DNA of 64,000 nt. It comes from AP-15 sp963812675. Its GTDB lineage: Bacteria > Pseudomonadota > Alphaproteobacteria > ATCC43930 > CGMCC-115725. The stretch's first letter is position 1; each line of letters begins with the position of its first letter. The notes beneath the pieces were generated by a model. That model made no database searches, had not been told where the DNA came from, and worked only from the letters and a program-made list of their open reading frames with translations. The position numbers and the translations under genes were made by a program. The stretch lies in the NCBI GenBank assembly GCA_963812675.1, contig CAWEWR010000021.1:160438-224437 (forward strand), read 5' to 3'. Of the stretch, positions 51,374-58,943 are shown one piece after another.

Positions 51374-52843
51374 ATGGCGACGGCACGGACACAAGGGTAT
51401 CGCAAGGGTCTCGTCGATGTCTCAGCCGGGCAGATCAGCCGCGAGATCTTTGTCAATGACGAGATCTACCGCGAGGAATTGGAGCGGGTGTTCGCCCGCT
51501 CCTGGCTGTTTGTCGGGCATGAGAGTCAGATCCCCAACCCGGGCGATTTCTTTGTCTCATCGATGGGCGAGGAATCCGTGATCCTCTGCCGGGACCGGGC
51601 AGGTCAGACCCACGTCTTCCTCAATTCCTGCCGCCACCGCGGCATGAAGGTGTGCCGCTATGACGAGGGCAGCACCGCCGTCTTCACCTGCCCCTATCAC
51701 GGCTGGAGTTATTCGACCGACGGCAAGCTGGTCGGCGTCCCCTATTTCCGCGAGGCCTACCACTCGAAGCTCGACCGCTCGCAATGGGGCCTCGTCGAGG
51801 TGGCGCAATCGTGCAACTACAAGGGCTCGGTCTGGGCGACCTGGGACCCCGCCGCACCGCCTTTTCGCGAATATCTCGGTGACTTTGCGACCTTTCTCGA
51901 TCTAATTCTCGATGGGCGGGACGGCCGCGAGGGCCAGGCCGAGGTGCTCGGCGGCGTGCAGAAATGGCTGATCCCGTGCAACTGGAAGTTCCCCGCGGAG
52001 AATTTCAGCGGCGACAGCTACCACAATATCAGCCACCGCTCGGTCGATCTCGCCGGGATCGGCCCCAGCGGCGCCGGCCGCCGCGACATGACCGAATTGC
52101 TGATCGGCCGAAAACTGCATGTCACGATACCGGACCGCGGCCATCAGACGATCGTCTATGTATTGCCGCAGAATCGCCCGCCGCCGCCAACCTATCAGCA
52201 CTCGCCGGTCGTCTCCGAATATTTCCGCCACTGCGAAGAAGAGCGGTGCCGGACGCGCGGCGAGGAGGCGCGCCTGCTCGGCGCTCCCGGCGAAATCTTC
52301 CCCAATGTCGCATTGTTGCCGCGCCAGCCGCGCACGATCGCGGTCTGGCATCCGCGCGGCGCGCATCAGACCGAGGTTTGGCGCTGGTTCCTCGTCGATC
52401 GGGAGGCGCCGCAGGAAGTCAAAGACTTCTTGCGCGACTATTACATCCGCTATTCGGGTCCGGCCGGGATGACCGAGCAGGACGACATGGAGAACTGGAA
52501 CTACGCCCATCAGGCTAGTCGCGGCACGATCGCCCGCCGCTACCCCTATTCCTACGAGATGGGGCTCGGCACGGCGATCGATAATTTCGAATGGGACGGG
52601 CTGCGCCTCCTGGGCCGGGTGATCGACATCACGAAAGCCCAGTCGAGCGAGGAGCCGATGCGTAACCTCTACCACCGCTGGGCCCAGTTCATGGAAGCCG
52701 ACAGCTGGGACGACCTCGCCACCTGGCGCCAGCAGAGCAGTGAGGGTTCACAAGGGCGGCGCACCGGTACCGGAAGCGCGGCACTACCCTCACCCGTCTC
52801 GCTGCGCTCGCCCCCCTCTCCCGCAGTGCAGGAGAGGGGCTAA
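51374..52843 (+). CDS. Rieske aromatic-ring-hydroxylating oxygenase alpha subunit
   Basis: The 489-residue protein has the Rieske cluster ligands Cys86-x-His88 and Cys106-x2-His109 (SCRHRG, CPYHGW). The mononuclear iron ligands are His217 and His221 in NFSGDSYHNISH, with Asn210 and Asp214 nearby. This is the catalytic subunit of a ring-hydroxylating oxygenase; no beta subunit, ferredoxin or reductase gene is near. A good site, TAGGAGAG, precedes the ATG. The last 25 residues (SPVSLRSPPSPAVQERG end) come from a palindromic repeat rather than from the family. Confidence 0.9.
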   Translation: MATARTQGYRKGLVDVSAGQISREIFVNDEIYREELERVFARSWLFVGHESQIPNPGDFFVSSMGEESVILCRDRAGQTHVFLNSCRHRGMKVCRYDEGSTAVFTCPYHGWSYSTDGKLVGVPYFREAYHSKLDRSQWGLVEVAQSCNYKGSVWATWDPAAPPFREYLGDFATFLDLILDGRDGREGQAEVLGGVQKWLIPCNWKFPAENFSGDSYHNISHRSVDLAGIGPSGAGRRDMTELLIGRKLHVTIPDRGHQTIVYVLPQNRPPPPTYQHSPVVSEYFRHCEEERCRTRGEEARLLGAPGEIFPNVALLPRQPRTIAVWHPRGAHQTEVWRWFLVDREAPQEVKDFLRDYYIRYSGPAGMTEQDDMENWNYAHQASRGTIARRYPYSYEMGLGTAIDNFEWDGLRLLGRVIDITKAQSSEEPMRNLYHRWAQFMEADSWDDLATWRQQSSEGSQGRRTGTGSAALPSPVSLRSPPSPAVQERG

Positions 52844-52929
52844 AGCTAAAGATTCAGCGCCGCAAAGCCCCTCTCCCGCACTGCGGGAGAGGGGGGACCC
52901 AGCCCGCCAGGGCTGGGTGGGTGAGGGTC
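52786..52929. repeat. C/T-rich palindromic repeat, copy 5
   Basis: The repeat overlaps the last coding bases of the Rieske gene and continues after it. CCCCTCTCCCGCA (52868-52880) and its exact reverse complement (52882-52894) form a 13-bp perfect hairpin, and outer CCTCACCC / GGGTGAGG ends pair. It probably ends transcription before the converging rhomboid gene. Confidence 0.8.
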
Positions 52930-53040
52930 GCGCCACTGCTTGGATCGGGGGGCATTACGCGCCAATCAGCCAATAGCGCTCGCCTTCCGGACCCGGCCCC
53001 AACGGCCGTCCCGGAATGACAGTCTACCCCAAATGACATC

Positions 53041-53847
53041 TCATTCCCAGGGATTGCGCGGCCGGAGGGGCCGGCGGCCGGCTTGCGGCACCGAGCCGCG
53101 ATAGGGAGAGCGGCGGCCGACAAAGCCCCCTGGGGGAGCGGTGGCGAAGGCTTGACTGCGGGGCGGTTGGAGCAATGTCACGCCGCTCGGGCGCAACACC
53201 ATGACGAGAACCAATCCGGTGGCGAAGCCGCCGACATGCGCCCAGAACGCCACGCCCGGCCGGCCGGGGGCTGCCATCAGGCCACTTACCAGCTGCATCG
53301 TGAACCATAGTCCGAGCATCGTCCAGGCCGGCACATTGACGATGCGAAAAAAGATCACGATCCACACAAAGCAGCGCACATTCGCGCCGGGGTGGAGCAG
53401 AAGATAGGCCCCGAGCACGCCTGCGATTGCGCCGCTCGCCCCGACCATCGGAATGTGCGAAGTGGGGTTCGAGAATGCTTGGGTGAGCGCCGCCACGATG
53501 CCGCAGGTCAGATAAAGCAGCAGATAACGCCCGCGTCCGAGCACGTCCTCTACGTTATTTCCGAAAATCCACAAATAAAGCATGTTGCCCAGCAGATGGA
53601 ACCAGCCGCCGTGCAGAAACATGCTGGTCAGCACTGTCGCCCAAGGCGCCAAGACCTGATAATTCCGCGGCGGATGCCAGAGCCCGAACAGCTCCGCCGG
53701 GATCATGCCGTAGGCGTAGAGGATGAAGCGCTCGTTGTGACCGAGCTGCCAAAGGAACGCGCCAACGCAAGCGCCGATCAGGAAAAAGGTGAGGATCGGC
53801 GGGTTGACGGTCGGATTGTCGTCGGACAGCGGGACGGCGAAGATCAT
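53041..53847 (-). CDS. Rhomboid-family intramembrane serine protease
   Basis: The 268-residue protein has six or seven membrane segments and the rhomboid catalytic pair: Ser138 in GASGAIAG and His204 in FWAHVGGF. The HGGWFHLLGNMLYLWIFG segment is also family-typical. It cleaves membrane protein segments within the membrane. The C-terminal tail is basic and Pro-rich. It follows thiG on the same strand after 48 bases. Confidence 0.92.
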   Translation of the reverse strand: MIFAVPLSDDNPTVNPPILTFFLIGACVGAFLWQLGHNERFILYAYGMIPAELFGLWHPPRNYQVLAPWATVLTSMFLHGGWFHLLGNMLYLWIFGNNVEDVLGRGRYLLLYLTCGIVAALTQAFSNPTSHIPMVGASGAIAGVLGAYLLLHPGANVRCFVWIVIFFRIVNVPAWTMLGLWFTMQLVSGLMAAPGRPGVAFWAHVGGFATGLVLVMVLRPSGVTLLQPPRSQAFATAPPGGFVGRRSPYRGSVPQAGRRPLRPRNPWE

Positions 53848-53895
53848 GCCGTGGACCCGCCGGCGGCGCGGACGCCCCGAAGGACGTCTATCCGC

Positions 53896-54666
53896 TCAGG
53901 AGCCGACGAGGCCGAGCTGCGGGCTCGACGGTTCGGCAAAACGGCGCTTCGGGATGCGTCCGGCGAGCCGTGCGAGGTGGCCGGCTTCCACCGCGGCGCG
54001 CATCGCGGCGGCCATCCGGCGCGGATCACGTGATTGGGCAATAGCGGTGTCGACCATCACCGCGTCGCATCCGAGTTCCATCGCAAAGGCGGCATCGGAA
54101 GCAGTCCCGATGCCGGCATCCAACACCACGGGGACCGGGCTGCGCGAGCAGATCAGCTCGATCGCTGTCGGATTGGCAATACCCATGCCCGAACCGATCA
54201 GCGATCCGAGCGGCATTACCGCCGCGCATCCGACATCGGCCAGCTTTTGGCAGGTAACCGGGTCTTCGTTGCAATAGGGGAGCACCGTAAAGCCTTTACG
54301 GACCAGTTCTTCGGCGGCATGAACGAGCTGCTCGACATCGGGGTAAAGGAGCTCGCGGTCGCCGATCAGTTCGAGCTTGACCCAATTCGTTTCGAGCGCT
54401 TCGCGCGCCAGCTCGGCGGTCAGAATGGCGTCTCGTGCGGTGACACATCCGGCGGTGTTCGGCAACAGCCGATATCTGCCGCCGAGAACATCGACCAGGC
54501 TCTCGGCATAGCCCTCCAGGCTGATGCGGCGGATTGAGGCGGTGACCAACTCCGCGCCGCTCGCTTCGAGGCAATCGAGCATCACCTGCTGGTTCGGATA
54601 ACGAGCCGTCCCGACGATCAGCCGGGAGGAGAAGGAGGTGCCAGCAATGGTAAGCGGATCGGTCAT
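53896..54666 (-). CDS. thiG: Thiazole synthase
   Basis: ThiG forms the thiazole ring of thiamine from DXP, the ThiS thiocarboxylate and a glycine-derived imine. The 256-residue product has TNWVKLELIGD with the Schiff-base lysine, PYCNEDPVTCQKLADVGCAAVMPLGSLIGSGMG, and a GIGTASDAAFAMELGCDAVMVDTAIAQS end. It is the third gene of the thiO-thiS-thiG unit. The DXP it needs comes from dxs in this window. Confidence 0.97.
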   Translation of the reverse strand: MTDPLTIAGTSFSSRLIVGTARYPNQQVMLDCLEASGAELVTASIRRISLEGYAESLVDVLGGRYRLLPNTAGCVTARDAILTAELAREALETNWVKLELIGDRELLYPDVEQLVHAAEELVRKGFTVLPYCNEDPVTCQKLADVGCAAVMPLGSLIGSGMGIANPTAIELICSRSPVPVVLDAGIGTASDAAFAMELGCDAVMVDTAIAQSRDPRRMAAAMRAAVEAGHLARLAGRIPKRRFAEPSSPQLGLVGS

Positions 54667-54708
54667 CGGGCATTGTCCTGCTGAAATTCTCTTTACTTGG
54701 AGCCGGCC

Positions 54709-54912
54709 TCAACCGCCGGAAAACGGACGGACGATCTCGACATCGTCCCCGGGTCCGAGAGGTTTCGACGGCCATTCGGAACGGCGGACCACGGAACCGT
54801 TCACAGCAACTGCGACAAACCGGGCAACGGGACCAATGCCGCGGAACGCCAGCAGTTCACTCACGGTGGTCGCCGCGAACTCCTCTTCCACCCCATTTAC
54901 GTTGAGCCGCAT
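54709..54912 (-). CDS. thiS: Sulfur carrier protein ThiS
   Basis: The 67-residue ubiquitin-like carrier ends in the required Gly-Gly (RPFSGG), which ThiF-type enzymes adenylate and load with sulfur. Its ATG overlaps the last base of the thiO stop (TAATG). It is followed by thiG. Confidence 0.93.
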   Translation of the reverse strand: MRLNVNGVEEEFAATTVSELLAFRGIGPVARFVAVAVNGSVVRRSEWPSKPLGPGDDVEIVRPFSGG

Positions 54913-56111
54913 TATCGGACCTCCGCGGCGATGTCGTACCCTACAGTTGTGCCAAAGTGGCGGCCGTTATCGCTGAATCGCTCGGGAGTAAACGGCCGAA
55001 CCGCCTCCGGCAGATGGCCCGTCAATACGAACCCGCTGATTGTTCCGGCCGTCAGCGGCGTCAGCAGAATTCCGTTGCGATGATGTCCGGTTGCGACGAC
55101 CAGCCCGTCTATTCCGCTTGGACCGAGCATTGGAGCATCATCTCGCGAACCCGGACGAAAGCCTACCCAAGTCTCGGCCACCGGAAGCTCCTCGATGCCC
55201 GGCACGGCGCGCCACGCGCCCTCGATCAGCGCCAGCAAGCCGCCTGCCGTGATCCTGTCGTCGAAGCCGCGCTCCTCGACGGTACCGCCAACCAGGAGCC
55301 GTCCGTCCCGGCGCGGCACCAAATAGCCCCGCGGAAGCCAGACGACATGGTGCAGCAGCGGGTTCGCCGGATCCATCTCCAGCGCCAGCATCTGACCTTT
55401 TATTGGACGGACAAGGGGGAGGTGAGCCTCTGGAATCCCGGCGATCTCGCGCGACCACGCCCCGGCTGCCAGCACGATGACATCCGCAGGTTCGCGGCGG
55501 TGCTCCGTCACGGCCGCAGTTATACGCCCGCCGATGATCTCAACCTCGCGGACCGGATCATGCTCGTAAAGTACGGCCCCGGCCTTGCGGGCCGCCTCGG
55601 CAAGAGCTCGGGCGAGCCGCCGGTTGTCGACTTGATGATCTCGCGGGCTGAAGACTGCGCCTGAGATGCCCGGCCGCAGGTGCGGCTCTCGCTGCCGCGC
55701 CTCCGCCCCCGACAGCCACTCCAGATGGAGCCCGAGGCTTTTCTGAAAGTCAAAGGTGAAGCGCAGCTGTTCGGCATCGTCGCGGGTCAGAGCGACGACG
55801 ATCGTACCCTCGTCACGATAGCCGACCGAGATGCCGGACGCCGCCTCGAGTTCGCGCGCGAAATGCGGCCACATGCGCTGGCTTTCGAGCGTCAAGGCGA
55901 GCAGAGCCTCCTCGCCGGGCTCGGTCTCGACCGCGGCGGCGAGCATTCCGGCAGCCGCCCAGCTCGCACCGCGTCCGGCCGCGGCACGGTCGAAGACGGA
56001 CACCGAGCAACCGGCTTGCGCCAGCCGCCAGGCAATTCCCAACCCCATGACCCCCGCGCCGATGATGACGGTCTTCGGGCGAAACGACGAGATGGTAATC
56101 GACGCGGTGAT
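54912..56111 (-). CDS. thiO: Glycine oxidase ThiO, without a conventional start codon
   Basis: The product is a D-amino-acid-oxidase-like FAD enzyme (VIIGAGVMGLGIAWRLAQAGCSVSVFDR) that supplies the glycine imine for ThiG; the C-terminal RNGILLTPLTAG is family-typical. Between the TPP riboswitch and the FAD motif the frame holds no ATG, GTG or TTG. The codons there are ATC ACC GCG TCG ATT ACC ATC. A ribosome site AAGGGAG ends six bases before ATC 56111-56109, so I place the start there as a probable ATG-to-ATC change, or a rare ATC/ATT start. The only in-frame ATG inside the protein would delete the FAD motif. Confidence 0.85.
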   Translation of the reverse strand: MTASITISSFRPKTVIIGAGVMGLGIAWRLAQAGCSVSVFDRAAAGRGASWAAAGMLAAAVETEPGEEALLALTLESQRMWPHFARELEAASGISVGYRDEGTIVVALTRDDAEQLRFTFDFQKSLGLHLEWLSGAEARQREPHLRPGISGAVFSPRDHQVDNRRLARALAEAARKAGAVLYEHDPVREVEIIGGRITAAVTEHRREPADVIVLAAGAWSREIAGIPEAHLPLVRPIKGQMLALEMDPANPLLHHVVWLPRGYLVPRRDGRLLVGGTVEERGFDDRITAGGLLALIEGAWRAVPGIEELPVAETWVGFRPGSRDDAPMLGPSGIDGLVVATGHHRNGILLTPLTAGTISGFVLTGHLPEAVRPFTPERFSDNGRHFGTTVGYDIAAEVR

Positions 56112-56114
56112 AGC

Positions 56115-56222
56115 GGACTCCCTTCGCCGGGCAAGCCCGGCCAGGTTCAGTGGGTCTGATCTCAGCCGATCCGGCTGCGCAAAGTCGGCTGCGCGGCCGG
56201 CCAGCACCCCAGCCTCCCGGGA
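56115..56222 (-). promoter_or_regulatory. TPP riboswitch upstream of thiOSG
   Basis: The minus strand has the conserved TPP aptamer blocks GGGGTGC, GGCTGAGATCAGACCC, CTGAACCTGG and CCGGCGAAGGGAG in the correct order and spacing. Its final AAGGGAG is also the only ribosome site for thiO. Thiamine diphosphate binding should hide it and stop translation (possibly transcription) of the operon. Confidence 0.93.
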
Positions 56223-56394
56223 ATTTCGGACCAAGGCTTTGCGGATGCAAGGACTTTGTTGGGCGGAGCTGCGTTGTCGGCGGCGCGGGAGGCGAGCTGA
56301 CAATCAGTGCATACGGAGAAATGTAAATCGCCGCTTCAACATATGTTGTCTCCGCGCTACGTTTAGGCAATCCATTATGCTCGGACGTCAGCCT

Positions 56395-56760
56395 ATGGCG
56401 CATATCCTGGTCGTAGAAGATGATGCGGACGTGCAATCAGTCGTATCGGAGTTTCTCGTTAGCCTCGGCCATCGCTTGACCTGCGCGTCATCGGCGGAAC
56501 AGGCGCGGCTTTTTCTTGCGAGCGAGCCGGTCGATCTCGCCCTCGTAGATTGCCTGATGAGCGGCGAGCAGGGAAATTCGCTCGCCGAACATGCCTCGAA
56601 GCTGGGTGTCCCAACCATACTTACTAGCGGCGATCCCCACTACATCGAGACGTGTGCGGATCATGCTTTTCCCTTCTTAGCCAAACCATTCCGATTGACC
56701 AGTCTCGACGAGCTGATCGCCAGTATCTTGGGCACGCTGGGGACCGAACGATCGCGATAG
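56395..56760 (+). CDS. Single-domain response regulator
   Basis: The 121-residue receiver domain has the acidic pocket (VVEDDAD), the phosphoacceptor Asp in LALVDCLMSGE, Thr in PTILTSGD and Lys in FLAKPF. It has no output domain, so it should act by protein contact or phosphorelay. The ATG at 56395 starts the domain; ATG 56377 would add six residues. The gene faces a Crp/Fnr gene. Confidence 0.88.
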   Translation: MAHILVVEDDADVQSVVSEFLVSLGHRLTCASSAEQARLFLASEPVDLALVDCLMSGEQGNSLAEHASKLGVPTILTSGDPHYIETCADHAFPFLAKPFRLTSLDELIASILGTLGTERSR

Positions 56761-56780
56761 CGGCCAGATATTCGGAGCCG

Positions 56781-57518
56781 TTACAGTAGTGCTCTTCTGC
56801 CCGCCGCTGTTCCCAACGGGACATAGCCGGCAAGTTCGGTCAGCCTCGGTCGGTCGAAAATGACCAGTGTGCCGTTTTGGATCTCGGCTAGCCGGCGCTC
56901 GCGAAGGGACTCGAGGGTTCGAGCGACATGCACACGCGACAAGCCGGCAGCATCGGCCAGGTCGCGCCGCTGCAATGGGAACGGGCAGGTCGAGCCGCCG
57001 TTGACCATGGCGCGTTGCCGCAGCCGGTCGAAAGTCTCGAGCATCAGGTAGGCGATCCGCTGTTCCGCGGTGTTGCGCCCGAGCAATGAAAGCCGAACAT
57101 CCATCCGCTGCTCCTCCTCGACTCGCGTCTGCAGAACGTTCAGCGCCAGAGCAGGGTGACCGGTGAACAGATCCGAGAAACCTTTGCCCTGAAGAACACA
57201 GAGGGTGGCCGTGGTGATCGCCTGAACGGAGTGCTTGACCCTGCCCAGAACCGCCGCGGCGATTCCGACCGTGTCGCCCGGAAGTACAATGTCGAGGATT
57301 TGACGCGCACCGTTCGGGAGGCGGTGGTAGCGGATCGCCCATCCTTCGAACAGCGTGTAGACCGGCCCCCCCACCTCATCCTCTCGAATGATGTCGCCGC
57401 GCGGCGCGACAACGATGTGATCGGTCTTCATTTCTACAAGGAAGCTCAGCTCGCGTTCCGAGAACTGTCTGAAGAAAGCCCTTCGTCGAAGCGGACATTG
57501 CTCGCAAGGCACGAACAT
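56781..57518 (-). CDS. Crp/Fnr-family transcription regulator
   Basis: The 245-residue protein has a cyclic-nucleotide-binding-like domain (residues 20-140; VYTLFEGWAIRYHRLPNGARQILDIVLPGDTVG) and a C-terminal winged helix (LADAAGLSRVHVARTLESLRERRLAEI). Cys6 and Cys9 (CEQCPLR) plus a central Cys in TATLCVLQGKGFSDL sit where FNR has cysteines, but FNR's full four are not present. Oxygen sensing through an FeS cluster is therefore doubtful. It may respond to nitric oxide, redox or another signal. Confidence 0.87.
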   Translation of the reverse strand: MFVPCEQCPLRRRAFFRQFSERELSFLVEMKTDHIVVAPRGDIIREDEVGGPVYTLFEGWAIRYHRLPNGARQILDIVLPGDTVGIAAAVLGRVKHSVQAITTATLCVLQGKGFSDLFTGHPALALNVLQTRVEEEQRMDVRLSLLGRNTAEQRIAYLMLETFDRLRQRAMVNGGSTCPFPLQRRDLADAAGLSRVHVARTLESLRERRLAEIQNGTLVIFDRPRLTELAGYVPLGTAAGRRALL

Positions 57519-57773
57519 CGGCGCGGCCTACCCTCCCAAACCGGCGGCGTTCATATATTATTAACCGGACGAGACGCAGCTAAATTCCGTAGGAAAATCA
57601 AAGAGATTAGCAACGTAACCGGATAGCTGAGGAAGGCCGTTACTGCGCGATCAATTCAGGTTAAGCAGTATCACATGTTTCGTGGGGCGCAGCGGCACCG
57701 TTTACATTCTAACCTAGCCCCGCGCATTTGGGCGGAGCGAGCGAGAAGTAGCGGGCCCTGGATTCGGCACCGG

Positions 57774-58808
57774 TTACTCGGCGCGCCCGCGGATGATTTC
57801 GGAGGCATGGTCGATTAGCTCGCGCCCGAGTGTATCGAACTCCGCGCATCTCATGTTCTGCTCGGGCGACCGACGAAAGCGGCCGTACAGTTGAAGAAAA
57901 ACGATCGCAGAGCGGAATAACGATAGGACGCGATAAAACGTGAAGTCAGCGGCGGCGCGCGGGCTGAGACGCAGATAGGCTGCGAGAACTTCATGCCGCC
58001 GCCAGAACCCGGGCTGCGCCGTCGGCATTTGCCGCACGCGGTGAAGGCATGGGGGGTCCTCGGGTTCGACCCAGTAGCTCAACATTACCGCCAGATCCCA
58101 TAGCGGATCACCGCGCGTCCCCATATCCCAGTCGATGACGGCAACCGGAGCAAGCGTCTCAGGGGCGAGGATCATGTTGTCGAGCTTGAAGTCGGAATGA
58201 ATAAGGCTCGGCGGCCCGTCCGCCGGCACCCGGCGACGCAGCCAGTCAATCAGGCCGGATAACGCCCGAGGATCGATCAGATCTGCGACGGCAGCGCCGC
58301 GAGCTGCCCAACCGTCAACGGTTCGGGCGAGGAAACCCGCCGGACGCCCGAGCGTTTCCAAGCCAACTTGCGCAGGGTCGACAGCATGCAGAGCGGCAAG
58401 GCTCTCGACCAATTGCCGGCTCAGCAACATGCCCGCCTCGGGCCGGCCAGCCAAGTCCGGCGGCAGAGTGTCGCGGATAACCATCCCAGGGCGGTACTCG
58501 ATGATCTGGAAGGGCGCGCCGAGCACACCTGCCTCGTCGCAGAAGAACATCGCCCGTGGGGCTAGCGGATACTCCCGCCATAGCGACGACAGGATGCGGT
58601 ATTCGCGCGCCATATCGTTGCCGCCATACGGCAGCGGCCCCGACGGCGGCCGGCGCAACACTGCCGGCTCGCCGTCTATCTCGATCAAATAGTTCAGATT
58701 CCCAAAGCCGCCAGTGAACTGCCGAGGCGGGCCTGGTCCGAGCGCGAGGCCGCGGCGCGCGAGATATTGTGCCAGAGAAGCCCAATCCTGAGAGATGCTG
58801 TGCGTCAC
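57774..58808 (-). CDS. Phosphotransferase (aminoglycoside phosphotransferase/choline kinase fold)
   Basis: The 344-residue protein resembles the acyl-CoA-dehydrogenase-linked (ACAD10-type) APH family: QFTGGFGNLNYLIEIDGEPAVLRRPPSGPLPYGGNDMAREYRIL, SLIHSDFKLDNMIL (catalytic Asp/Asn) and AVIDWDMGTRGDPLWDLAVML (metal Asp). Such proteins often assist breakdown of unusual hydroxy acids. The substrate is unknown. The 255-base gap to the Crp/Fnr gene has no visible feature. Confidence 0.85.
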   Translation of the reverse strand: MTHSISQDWASLAQYLARRGLALGPGPPRQFTGGFGNLNYLIEIDGEPAVLRRPPSGPLPYGGNDMAREYRILSSLWREYPLAPRAMFFCDEAGVLGAPFQIIEYRPGMVIRDTLPPDLAGRPEAGMLLSRQLVESLAALHAVDPAQVGLETLGRPAGFLARTVDGWAARGAAVADLIDPRALSGLIDWLRRRVPADGPPSLIHSDFKLDNMILAPETLAPVAVIDWDMGTRGDPLWDLAVMLSYWVEPEDPPCLHRVRQMPTAQPGFWRRHEVLAAYLRLSPRAAADFTFYRVLSLFRSAIVFLQLYGRFRRSPEQNMRCAEFDTLGRELIDHASEIIRGRAE

Positions 58809-58943
58809 CTCACTGAACTTCCCCGGTGCACAGACATTCTATTAACGCCGCGTTCGATATCATGAGCCGGCACGCCGGTCCCGAGATGCCGCATGGGACG
58901 GGCGGCGGCAACACGATATTATATCTGAAGCGGGTGGAAGCGT

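Noticed and set aside
57519..57773. A regulatory RNA between the Crp/Fnr and phosphotransferase genes
   Set aside because: I saw no strong stem-loop or conserved block.
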